A stretch of 64,000 bases of DNA from Sipunculus nudus. Its lineage: Eukaryota > Annelida > Sipuncula > Golfingiida > Sipunculidae. The position numbers and the translations under genes were made by a program. The notes under the pieces are model-generated. The model made no database searches. It was not told the DNA's origin and worked only from the letters and a program-made list of their open reading frames with translations. Positions 55,791-64,000 of this stretch are shown one piece after another (position 1 is the stretch's first letter; every line of letters begins with the position of its first letter). Location of the stretch: positions 19,969,576-20,033,575 of the forward strand of contig CM049309.1 of NCBI GenBank assembly GCA_026874595.1. Direction: 5' to 3'.

Positions 55791-58401
55791 AGCCAGACTG
55801 TTTCATTTAAAGGTCTCAAAAATAGTAGAGAATAGACGCGTAGTTTAACACGTACCTACCAAAATATGTCCTGGTGTTACCTAAGTTAAGAATATTTTAC
55901 ATGTTTTAATGTTTATATAATTTTTTATTTCTTTTTTAACATTATACTTAATCTGCTCATCCTTGACAGTCAGATGTATGCATTATTATATGTTAATACA
56001 TGTATATGTTATCATTTACTAAGGTTTTTTTTGTTTACTTCTTTGGCCCTTGATTCCGAAATGTGACTTGTGACATCTTGGTTTTCATGTGTACAAAAAT
56101 GGCAGCCGTCATGAGGAGATTGTTAAAACTTTATATCAGTTTAGCTTTTGATAATGGCTCGGAAATATATCAAGAAAAACTCTTTTAAAGAACATTCTCA
56201 ATGTAGGAATGTATCTACAGAGAGAGAGAGAGAGTGGTGGTCATTTAGTTCGATATCGAACAAGTGTAAGCTGCAGTAACATTTTGGGAATGACCGCCTC
56301 CTCATCTGCAAATTATAGTATTATGGTAATTTTCAAATGGCCATGCAGTTTGGGTGTGACGTCATTTTTTAAAGTCACCCTTTTTGCAAGCTACTCACAG
56401 GGGACGACTTCAACGATGCTCCGGTATTGTCTTTTAGGAATTTTTCCATAATGCACTGGGATTCTAAATACACCTATAGCGTAGGTATTAACGAAGTGAA
56501 GACAGAGGCCATAGAAAAAATGGCGAGTCAGATTCATTACAATAATGTTAAATATGTGAACTTAATGCTTATTTGATACGTGAGTAATTAAGTATTATAA
56601 CCCAATAAGCATACGTATGTCCTTGCAAAAAGAAGGATTTCGTTTAAGTTGATGACATTTGATTTTGGAGGACGGTTATATAGGTAAAACATATGATCAC
56701 ATGGGTTTGTTTTGTGATGATAGCAATCGTAGCATTGGATCCATAACAGGGATTGGGCCCAGATATGATTGGCTAGTGCAAAGTGTGACATCAGAGGCAA
56801 ATTTAAGAAGTGATTTAAATCTATCAAGTTGTTTTATTTTTCCCTTTGGCTGACATGGTTGGAGATAATAAGATTTTGATGAGAACTAAAATTTTTAGTC
56901 ACGGGGGTTTCCCTGTGACAAAACTGCCGGGTTGACATTTCACCCGGTTTTTAACAAATAGAACAACCTCTTTTTTGGTATTAAATAAATAGAAAAAAAT
57001 GTTCTTTCACTTATTCGACTCAGTGTATACAAAATTTAGATTAATATTTTTTTACAGTCAAGTGTCTTAATTTATAATGTAATGAGATTCGAAGCAATAT
57101 TTTTGTATATTCTTCACAAGCTGGATATTTATTTACTTTGTGGACCGGAATAAAAAAAAATACTCAACAATATTCTTTTGTTTGGCCTAAATGGGGGGTA
57201 ACTTGTCACAAGCCTCATAATACCTTGCCACGCATTATACTTTTTTATTGGGACTGTGGGTAAAATAATCATTTCTCAGAATGCACTGGGGACTCTGAGT
57301 ACACTAATGGTGTAGGTATGCACATTGTAATGAATAAAGATAAAGGCCATTAAATTACGTCTGATTATAATTTATTTTATATTTTTTCAAGACAAATCAC
57401 ATGCTAAATAACATATACTACATGCGGACGGTCAAAGTAAAAATTTCCAAGTATGACATATGAAACAAGTTGTCCTTGGCGTCCAACAATTACTTGGAGA
57501 GATTGCTTTGAATATAAATAACCTCTGATTGCATGATGTGCACCACTCTACACATACGCACACAGTGAACACAAAACTCCGGCTTCGCTGGACGCTGTTT
57601 AATTTTAGACAAGGGTAACATTGACACCTTCACTTTTGCGGCTATGTTCTCAGAATAAATCAATCTCATGACATTTCACTCAAAATTGTAACGTTTGTAC
57701 AAAAGACATATAAAAAGGATATTTTTCTGTACCTTTATTCATTTTTTTTTTAAATTGGAGAGAGTAAAGTATCCGAATGCGTAAGTAAAAGATTTTATCT
57801 GTGATAACCGCGTGAGATTAATGTCAAAGATGCTTGCCAGATGGCGCCAGCATGAATTCTCACTTTCCCTCTGCAAAAGATCCATATGTGCTGCTAATTC
57901 GTTCCAAAATCTTTATGCAAATGATTTCACACTATACACTCAGGAAATCTCTGTGAAAGATTATCATAACCTATGTCTTCTCTTCTGACAGAGGAATTCT
58001 AGTTTTCTGTAAATAAAATTTAGATACCATCATAATTGAAGTTAATATAAAAAACAAACAAACGGAAAACAAGATAGACAGAAAGACATTAAAGCAAAAG
58101 AGAAAAAACTTATGTGTAAAGTGATGCAGAAGACCAAGACCTTGTAGTTAATGGACGTCCATCTGCTTCTTTTCCTAAAGCTGACTATTTAAACTGACCT
58201 GCTGCTAATAATGATAAGTAATAAAACATATTGAATTATTAGGAATGCAACATTACAGAAACGTTCATTTAAATTTCTCTTTTGATTCGACAGAAATGGT
58301 TCGTTTATAATTCAAAGAAACGTCAGACTCTATGGCACTACTTCATAATCACAGCAGTGCAAACAGATTTGAATGAACAAATTGAATAATTAAAAGTAAA
58401 C

Positions 58402-58862
58402 TTACTCTATGCAGGATTTAGGCGTTCTGTATCTGGACGGCTGTGGCGGTCCCAATCAGGACGGCTTAGGCGTTCGCCATCTCGACGGCTTGGTCGTTCT
58501 CTTTCGGGACGGCTTTAGCGATCACCATCGGGACGGCTTTGGCGTTCTGTATTCGGACGGCATGGACGTTCATCATCGGGACGACTTGGGCGTTCACCTT
58601 CTGGTAACCTAGGGCGTTTACCATCGGGACGGTTTAGTAGTCCTCCATCGGGAAGGCGTGGGAGTTTTCCCTCAGGACGGCTTTGGAGTTCGCCATTTGG
58701 ACATCTTGGGCGTTCACCTACTGGTAGGCTTGGGCGTTCACTATCATGAAGGCTTGCGCGTTTTTCATCGAGACGGCTTGGGCATTCTACATCAGTACGG
58801 TGTGGACGTTCACCGACGGGACGGCTTGGGCGTTCTCCATCGGGAAGACGTGTGCGTTCTGC
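58402..58862. repeat. 24-bp minisatellite, about 19 copies, octapeptide-like on both strands
   Basis: The unit is GGCGTTCACCATCGGGACGG then CTTG. It reads as GERPSRPD repeats on the - strand and GLGVHHRD repeats on the +, each with one or two stops. It ends directly at the first Penelope-like fragment (58869). An open frame is expected for any stop-free unit whose length is a multiple of three, so coding is unproven. Confidence 0.85.
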
Positions 58863-58868
58863 TTCTGC

Positions 58869-59087
58869 TTGAAATACAGTGGAAAATACTCAGAAAAGCC
58901 AAAGCACATTCCCCAGAAACTAACAGATGCAACCTATATGCCTGTGGGAGAAATATTTCATTTTATGTAAACAAAACATGGCCACGCTTAACCAACGCAA
59001 TGAACTTGTAACAAGTTGCAGACACGCTAACAAATTCCTGTTACGTAAACTTAGCACAAAGAGTGATCCAGATTAGGCACGTTGCCT
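58869..59087 (+). repeat. Penelope-like 3'-end fragment (first partial copy)
   Basis: Matches 61708-61920 (GAAATACAGTGGAAAATACT ... GATTAGGCACGTTG) with a small insertion (CTATATGCC for CTATGCC). It is joined directly to the pseudo-LTR start CCTCACAAAATC. Confidence 0.9.
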
Positions 59088-59658
59088 CACAAAATCTGTC
59101 ATATACCAAGCCACAGTCAGTACAAAAAACGGAAAGGCGGATGAAACGTAATAGGTCTCACGGAAAACTCCTTCAAAACAAGATATAACAACCATAAAAC
59201 ATCGTTCAGACACCCGGAAAAAAGGAATAGTACGGAACTCAGCAAATACATTTGGGAACTAAAAGAGAACAACGTCAAATTCGAAATACAGTGGAAAATA
59301 CTCAGAAAAGCCAAAGCACATTCCCTAGAAACTAACAGATGCAACCTATGCCTGTGGGAGAAATATTTCATTTTATGTAAACAAAACATGGCCACGCTTA
59401 ACCAACGCAATGAACTTGTAACAAGTTGCAGACACGCTAACAAATTCCTGTTACGTAAACTTAGCACAAAGAGTGATCCAGATTAGGCACGTTGTACAAA
59501 TCCACATTGTAATAACCACAAACACGCTCCAGTGAACAACCAGTTGTTCAATGTACAACCCCTTCATTCATATCGTTCTGAAGAGTGCCGTACAACGGTA
59601 CGAAACTGATTAGTAAACACGATGCTTACAATCGTTTGATTCCTTACACATGATATAT
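59088..59658 (+). repeat. Pseudo-LTR, upstream copy
   Basis: It is nearly identical to 61509-62079. One difference was spotted, AAAGAGTGATCC here against AAAGAGTAATCC. It contains the GIY-YIG end, the element 3' UTR and a hammerhead ribozyme, and ends CTTACACATGA in both copies. Confidence 0.92.
59569..59624 (+). ncRNA. Candidate type I hammerhead ribozyme, upstream pseudo-LTR
   Basis: The catalytic core CTGAAGA (fits CUGANGA) at 59578-59584 is followed by stem II GTGCCGT/ACGGTAC (seven pairs, loop ACA), then GAAA, then a minimal stem III with loop GATT and the cleavage triplet GTA (59613-59615). Stem I pairs GTT with AAC, then after an internal loop CAT with ATG. Cleavage is predicted after 59615. 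Hammerheads with very short stem III are a published feature of Penelope-like elements. Confidence 0.8.
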
Positions 59659-59780
59659 ATTGATACGCTCTGGTTATACCATAGAGCACTTTGCCTTCAG
59701 TACATTGCCAACAGCCTAGAAAGAACAATTGTATCTATTGCTCCATAATATGTTGAGCACTCTGTGCAAGGACTGATAGC

Positions 59781-60887
59781 ATGGAATCAACAAACTTCGA
59801 CTACTCCACCAAAAACATCCCGTTGCCCAGCCGAAGGGAATACCTGGTAAAACTGATCGAGAAAACAGAACAACTATGCAAGCGAATGCGATGGAAAGCT
59901 TATTTCTACCTGAACCCCGAAGCAAAACCAAAAGAGTATAAAGAACACTTTGGATTTAATTCGAGAAGAACACCGCCCTCCGTACCAGAAATGTCAAACT
60001 TTGAGAAAAGAATACAACAAATGATCGAAACGATTAAATTCCGCCAAATCAACTGCCGGTTCCAAAGACAGCTAACAACAGACATCCGTAAGGAAATAAA
60101 ACAAACAGACCAACTGCTAGTACCTGCAGATAAAACTAACAACTACTACAAACTGGAGGAAACTACATACACGGAACTACTGGAAAAGTGCATAACAAAA
60201 TCATACAAGAAGACGAACCAGGAAGCTATCCACAACATCGAGCTAGAGGCCAAACATATTTCCGAAAAACTGGGACTGGACGACAGAATTAGCACTACAG
60301 CGAAGAGAGAAGCGTTTATAACTCTGAAAGATCATAAACCAAATTTCGACAACAACCCAACATGCCGCCTTATCAATCCAACTAAATCTGAAATTGGAAA
60401 AATTAGCAAACATTTGTTGGAACGAATTAATAGAGACATCCGGGAACATACAGGACTGAACCAGTGGAAAAACACAACAGCGGTTATATCATGGTTTAAT
60501 AGCATAGGGCAGAAAGACAAACACTCATTCATCACATTCGATGTGGTCGACTTCTACCCATCAATTTCCGCCAAACTACTGAACTCTGCATTAGAATTTG
60601 CCACAAAATATGCCAAGATAACTCCCGAGGAACAAAACATTATCATCTACTCCAAAAAAGCCTACCTGTACCACTCTGGACAGCCATGGGTGAAAAGGAC
60701 CACACCTGCGTTATTCGACGTGACGATGGGCAGCTTCGACGGAGCAGAAACCTGCGAACTAGTCGGCCTATTCCTACTTGACGAGATCACCAGCAAACAT
60801 GGCAACGACTTCGGGCTTTACCGAGACGACGGACTTGGGATTATTAACGCGACCCCCCGCCGGATAGAAAACATAAAAAAGACTTAA
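59781..60887 (+). CDS. Penelope-like reverse transcriptase, N-terminal 368 codons
   Basis: The ORF has an N-terminal basic region, then [42 protein letters not shown] (RT fingers), [15 protein letters not shown] (motif A aspartate), [14 protein letters not shown] (motif B) and [10 protein letters not shown] (motif C, YRDD). It ends at 60887 because one A appears lost from an A-run at 60872-60880. In the -1 frame the protein continues [16 protein letters not shown]. No intron. It is separate from the host genes. Confidence 0.88.
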   Translation: MESTNFDYSTKNIPLPSRREYLVKLIEKTEQLCKRMRWKAYFYLNPEAKPKEYKEHFGFNSRRTPPSVPEMSNFEKRIQQMIETIKFRQINCRFQRQLTTDIRKEIKQTDQLLVPADKTNNYYKLEETTYTELLEKCITKSYKKTNQEAIHNIELEAKHISEKLGLDDRISTTAKREAFITLKDHKPNFDNNPTCRLINPTKSEIGKISKHLLERINRDIREHTGLNQWKNTTAVISWFNSIGQKDKHSFITFDVVDFYPSISAKLLNSALEFATKYAKITPEEQNIIIYSKKAYLYHSGQPWVKRTTPALFDVTMGSFDGAETCELVGLFLLDEITSKHGNDFGLYRDDGLGIINATPRRIENIKKT

Positions 60888-61574
60888 ACACTATATTCAA
60901 AAAGCATGGACTAAAAATAAAAATTGAAGCAAACAAGAAAGTTGTAGATTTCCTGGACGTCACATTTAACCTTACTACAGGCAAATACGCCCCATACAAC
61001 AAACCCAACAACACCCCAACATACGTGAACCACAAATCCAACCACCCACCAAGAATAGTCAGGAACATACCAGAATCAATAAACAACAGACTCTGCGAAA
61101 TTTCGTGAGACGAGGTAACCTTCACCAAAGCCGCCCCTTTATACCAAGAGTCTCTCAGGAGAAGTGGATTTAAATGCCAACTGCAATTTAAAGTCAATTC
61201 AGACCAACAAACACAACAAAAGAGAAAACGACGCAGAAACATTACCTGGTACAACCTACCCTTCAGCAAAAACGTCGCCACCAACATAGGACAATCCTTC
61301 TTGAAAATCCTAGACGAAGAATTTCCTAAAAAACACGTTCTCAACAAAATTTTCAACCGTAATACAGTCAAAATAAGCTACAGTTGTATGCCCAACCTGA
61401 AAAAACACATAGAAGGCCATAACAAATGTATCATCTCCAGGAATAGTACAGCGCCATCTACCGGATGCAATTGCAGGAATCCCCATGAATGCCCAACACC
61501 CGGACAATGCCTCACAAAATCTGTCATATACCAAGCCACAGTCAGTACAAAAAACGGAAAGGCGGATGAAACGT
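60881..61574 (+). pseudogene. Penelope-like RT thumb and cysteine-rich linker (frameshifted remainder)
   Basis: It continues the RT in another frame: [36 protein letters not shown], then an in-frame TGA near 61107, NLPFSKNVATNIGQSFL, NTVKISYSCMPNL and the cysteine cluster GCNCRNPHECPTPGQC that precedes the endonuclease. A one-base loss in ACGTA(C)GTAGG creates TAA-TAG inside the endonuclease's first motif. Confidence 0.85.
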
Positions 61575-61910
61575 AATAGGTCTCACGGAAAACTCCTTCA
61601 AAACAAGATATAACAACCATAAAACATCGTTCAGACACCCGGAAAAAAGGAATAGTACGGAACTCAGCAAATACATTTGGGAACTAAAAGAGAACAACGT
61701 CAAATTCGAAATACAGTGGAAAATACTCAGAAAAGCCAAAGCACATTCCCTAGAAACTAACAGATGCAACCTATGCCTGTGGGAGAAATATTTCATTTTA
61801 TGTAAACAAAACATGGCCACGCTTAACCAACGCAATGAACTTGTAACAAGTTGCAGACACGCTAACAAATTCCTGTTACGTAAACTTAGCACAAAGAGTA
61901 ATCCAGATTA
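61523..61910 (+). pseudogene. GIY-YIG endonuclease domain of the Penelope-like element (broken)
   Basis: SVIYQATV then DET...VGLTENSFKTRYNNHKTS resembles the GIY-YIG core (first GIY-like strand as VIY, second as YVG with FKxRYxxH). It continues ELSKYIWELKEN and WKILRKAKAHSLETNRCNLC. The Y of YVG is lost to a one-base deletion, and the pseudo-LTR copy at 59100-59490 has the same lesion. Confidence 0.82.
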
Positions 61911-61993
61911 GGCACGTTGTACAAATCCACATTGTAATAACCACAAACACGCTCCAGTGAACAACCAGTTGTTCAATGTACAACCCCTTCATT

Positions 61994-62049
61994 CATATCG
62001 TTCTGAAGAGTGCCGTACAACGGTACGAAACTGATTAGTAAACACGATG
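61994..62049 (+). ncRNA. Candidate type I hammerhead ribozyme, downstream pseudo-LTR
   Basis: Identical to 59569-59624, with CTGAAGA at 62003-62009, GAAA at 62027-62030, the GTA triplet at 62038-62040 and cleavage predicted after 62040. The two predicted cut sites are 2425 bases apart and would bound one unit-length RNA. Confidence 0.8.
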
Positions 62050-62082
62050 CTTACAATCGTTTGATTCCTTACACATGAAATA

Positions 62083-62135
<53 letters not shown>

Positions 62136-62245
62136 TATTATTCTTATAATTCCTTTAACTTTCGTGCCATAGATTTATGAATTCCCCTCCCATAAGGAAA
62201 GCTTTCCGAGCTCGATTTCTTAGACCATATTAACCATAATGCACA

Positions 62246-62445
62246 GGGGCGGATCCAGGATTTATGAAAAGAAGGGGTCCAGTCCTTGAGAACCAATGAT
62301 AAAACCTGAAAAAAAGGTCCCCACGTCCAGAAAGTGGGGTCAAGGGGCAAAAATGAAGAAAGCGAAAATAGGACCTAGACACTAAAAAAATATTGCGGCG
62401 ACTGAAGAAAGGAGGACTCCCCCCCCCCCCCCCTCTAGATCTGTT
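62246..62445. mobile_element. GGGGCGGATCC-type MITE (second full-length copy)
   Basis: Begins GGGGCGGATCCAGGATTTAT, contains GGTCCCCACGTCCAGAAAG and TATTGCGGCGACTGAAGAAA as in 27061-27254, and ends in C13 then TCTAGATCTG, a decayed right end. Confidence 0.7.
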
Positions 62446-62975
62446 TTTGTTTTATTATATATCTTGCAATAGGTGGTGTCAATTGATTTCTAGTTATAAA
62501 TGCAGTCAAACCTGTCTTCAGCTCTATACAGAAATGATCTTCAAATAATCATTTTGTCATAATCTGCAGAAAGACGATCCCCCCCCCCCCGCACGAATCG
62601 GCTTAAGTTGTTTTTTCTGTATGCAGAGACATTTCCCTAAAACGGCTTGCAAAAGGGTTGCCAAACGGCAACACGTTTTTGTCCCATGTATTTTAGTCGA
62701 TACCAGTACCATAGGCCAAATATCACATGTTCCTCGTCTAATTATGACAACCGGTTTTATCTTTAATTCAAGAGACGATATTAAGTGTCTTTATTTTCCC
62801 ATGAAAAATTCTGTGTTGAATAAGTTTATAAAGACGGTGCCTGTTATGCGACCTGCATCAACCACTCTTCCGATATGTTGACAAAATTCAAGTTCTCTAG
62901 TTCTCTAGAAACACTTAAAGGTCACATAATTATTAATTATAACAAACAGGATACACTGTAAAAAAAACGACCTAC

Positions 62976-63166
62976 CAGCACGTAGACTTCTTTCTTTTGT
63001 GCCTGAGTCAGTACAGTTGCTGATGAAAGTCCCTGTCTGTTACCCTTTCTCTCCACCCTTACATATACCGCTCGAGGCGTCCCTTTGGCTGACGTCACTG
63101 ACCGGGATTCACGAACACCGCATGCGTAACACAGCTTACCTGTGATCCCGTGTCTCGGGCGGAGGA
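62976..63166 (-). CDS. Probable exon of another gene, FN3-like C-terminal half
   Basis: The - strand frame VLRPRHGITGKLCYACG ... TPRAVYVRVERKGNRQGLSS then ATVLTQ resembles FN3 F and G strands (Y.vrv.a.n..G.s..t..t). It is bounded by an ATAACAG acceptor (63167-63169) and a CTG|GTAGGT donor, phase 1-0 as in the FN3 first-half exons of the receptor gene. A nearer acceptor at 63140 is also possible, but that site also reads as a CAG|GTAAGC donor. The rest of the gene would lie beyond the window or in exons not recognised. Confidence 0.45.
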
Positions 63167-63179
63167 CTGTTATGTCCAT

Positions 63180-63541
63180 GTGCTCGTGACAATAAAGATA
63201 CTATATAGATAATCAAGTACGTGCGAGGACAGTGATAGTGACTGGTCAATTTATGACCTGGCATCAGCAAATAAAATCTCTTTCTCTCTCTCTTTCTCTC
63301 ACTGGAAATTCGAAGTATACATACACCCCGCCCCCCCCCCAACACACACACATAATCTCAGGCGCTCAAAATTCACTCACACGCTAGGTTCCATTGTGGC
63401 TGTTTAAACAGGATTAAGTATCAAAGTTCGCTTTCAAAACCCGTTAATTGAGTAAACACTGTGCCGACAACTGAGCCTTGTATTTCATTCAAACCAAATA
63501 TAATGATATAATGACGCAAAATTACGATATAATGTAATCAT

Positions 63542-63602
<61 letters not shown>

Positions 63603-64000
63603 GTATATAAATGTCGCGCGCCATCTTCCGATCTGATCTATCAAGATAGGTCTGACCCAATAACCAATCGGATTATGGGTCGCCCAACTTAAGATGTGTT
63701 GCCAATCTTATGATTGGTCAGACCCAATATCCGATCATGATCTACCGATGCATGCTTACAGCTTTAAATTAAAAAAAAAGAATAAAAAGAGAAAATAAAT
63801 GTTAATTTTTTATAACCGAGTACTATATTTGTATATTACTAAAGAAGTGCTCAAAATACGCATTTCTTCCCATTTTCCCCTGAAATAAGGATTCCAAAGA
63901 CTAGGATATATAAATAGCCCTATATATGTAGGAAGTGGCTAAACAGCCGGCAGCATGCCGGCAGTTTTGTCCACAGGCTTAACTGCCGGCAAATGAATGC
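63180..64000. other. End of window, no gene recognised
   Basis: Contains a CT-rich run near 63280, a C10 run, (TA)n at 63541-63597 and a run of GGTCTGACCCAAT/ATTGGTCAGACCCAAT words (63640-63740). The final 60 bases hold CCGGCAG words in both orientations (63950-63990). Confidence 0.5.

Larger units (their letters stand above)
52131..58401. other. Intergenic upstream of the receptor gene, no gene recognised
   Basis: Six kilobases with no convincing coding exon on either strand. It contains a family E repeat (53360-53605), a (GT)n run near 54605-54640, a degenerate tandem repeat (55374-55790) and a short shared block near 56445-56520 and 57275-57355 (AATGCACTGGG..CTA..GTGTAGGTAT). The receptor promoter should lie just above 52130, but no TATA box was recognised. 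Confidence 0.55.
58869..62079 (+). mobile_element. Penelope-like retroelement with tandem pseudo-LTRs
   Basis: The arrangement is a 3'-end fragment (58869-59087), a pseudo-LTR (59088-59658), a body with an RT ORF (59659-61508) and a second pseudo-LTR copy (61509-62079). Penelope-like elements are known for tandem, partly truncated copies of this kind and for a C-terminal GIY-YIG endonuclease. Both are seen here. A TA run follows the 3' end. The RT frame is broken at three points, so this copy is dead. The short RT C-terminus with YRDD and a cysteine cluster before GIY-YIG suggest the Hydra-type branch, but that placement is inference. Confidence 0.85.
61509..62079 (+). repeat. Pseudo-LTR, downstream copy
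   Basis: Partner of 59088-59658, running from the CCTCACAAAATCTGTC block to CTTACACATGA. A (TA)n tract begins directly after its end. Confidence 0.92.

Noticed and set aside
59117-59467. 116-residue - strand frame, repeated exactly at 61542-61892
   Set aside because: Its duplication follows from the duplicated pseudo-LTR. It is antisense to the GIY-YIG endonuclease end and has no independent support.
60844-61371. 175-residue - strand frame
   Set aside because: Antisense shadow of the Penelope-like RT C-terminal region.

Overview
The window is nuclear DNA from an AT-rich animal genome, most likely a marine invertebrate. The evidence is long introns with GT-AG junctions, many (TA)n microsatellites, tRNA-derived SINEs, L2/CR1-type LINEs, a Ty3/gypsy-type LTR element and a Penelope-like element. 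The phylum cannot be fixed from sequence alone. A mollusc, other lophotrochozoan or non-vertebrate deuterostome would all fit.

Layout. (1) 1-4801, + strand: the last six coding exons of a prostaglandin reductase 1 / leukotriene B4 dehydrogenase-like gene, whose 5' exons lie outside the window. (2) 5990-9560, + strand: a decayed LTR retroelement with protease, integrase, RT and RNase H fragments in that order, followed by an LTR. (3) 10446-28979, - strand: a complete 16-exon SLC5-family sodium-coupled (monocarboxylate/multivitamin-like) transporter of 622 residues. Its introns hold a LINE, SINEs and two large minisatellites. (4) 29010-31500: intergenic, with a TIR element and a minisatellite. 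(5) 31502-52130, - strand: an 18-exon class I cytokine-receptor-like gene of about 1010 residues. Its order is signal peptide, two-domain cytokine-receptor module, five further FN3 domains, one TM helix and a cytoplasmic tail with box-1-like and DSGxxS motifs. A reverse-oriented LTR copy, a foldback element and several MITEs sit in its introns. (6) 52131-58400: no gene recognised. (7) 58402-58862: a 24-bp minisatellite. (8) 58869-62079, + strand: a Penelope-like element with duplicated pseudo-LTRs, each carrying a candidate type I hammerhead ribozyme. (9) 62976-63166, - strand: one probable exon of a further gene, possibly another FN3 receptor.

The three host genes share no pathway. PTGR1 is a cytosolic NADPH enzyme, the SLC5 protein a plasma-membrane transporter, and the receptor a probable JAK-coupled surface protein. 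The most notable observations are the paired hammerhead ribozymes in the Penelope-like element, a minisatellite that appears to be an amplified 3' splice site abutting SLC5 exon 10, the integrase-before-RT pol order of the LTR element, and the degron-bearing gp130-like receptor.
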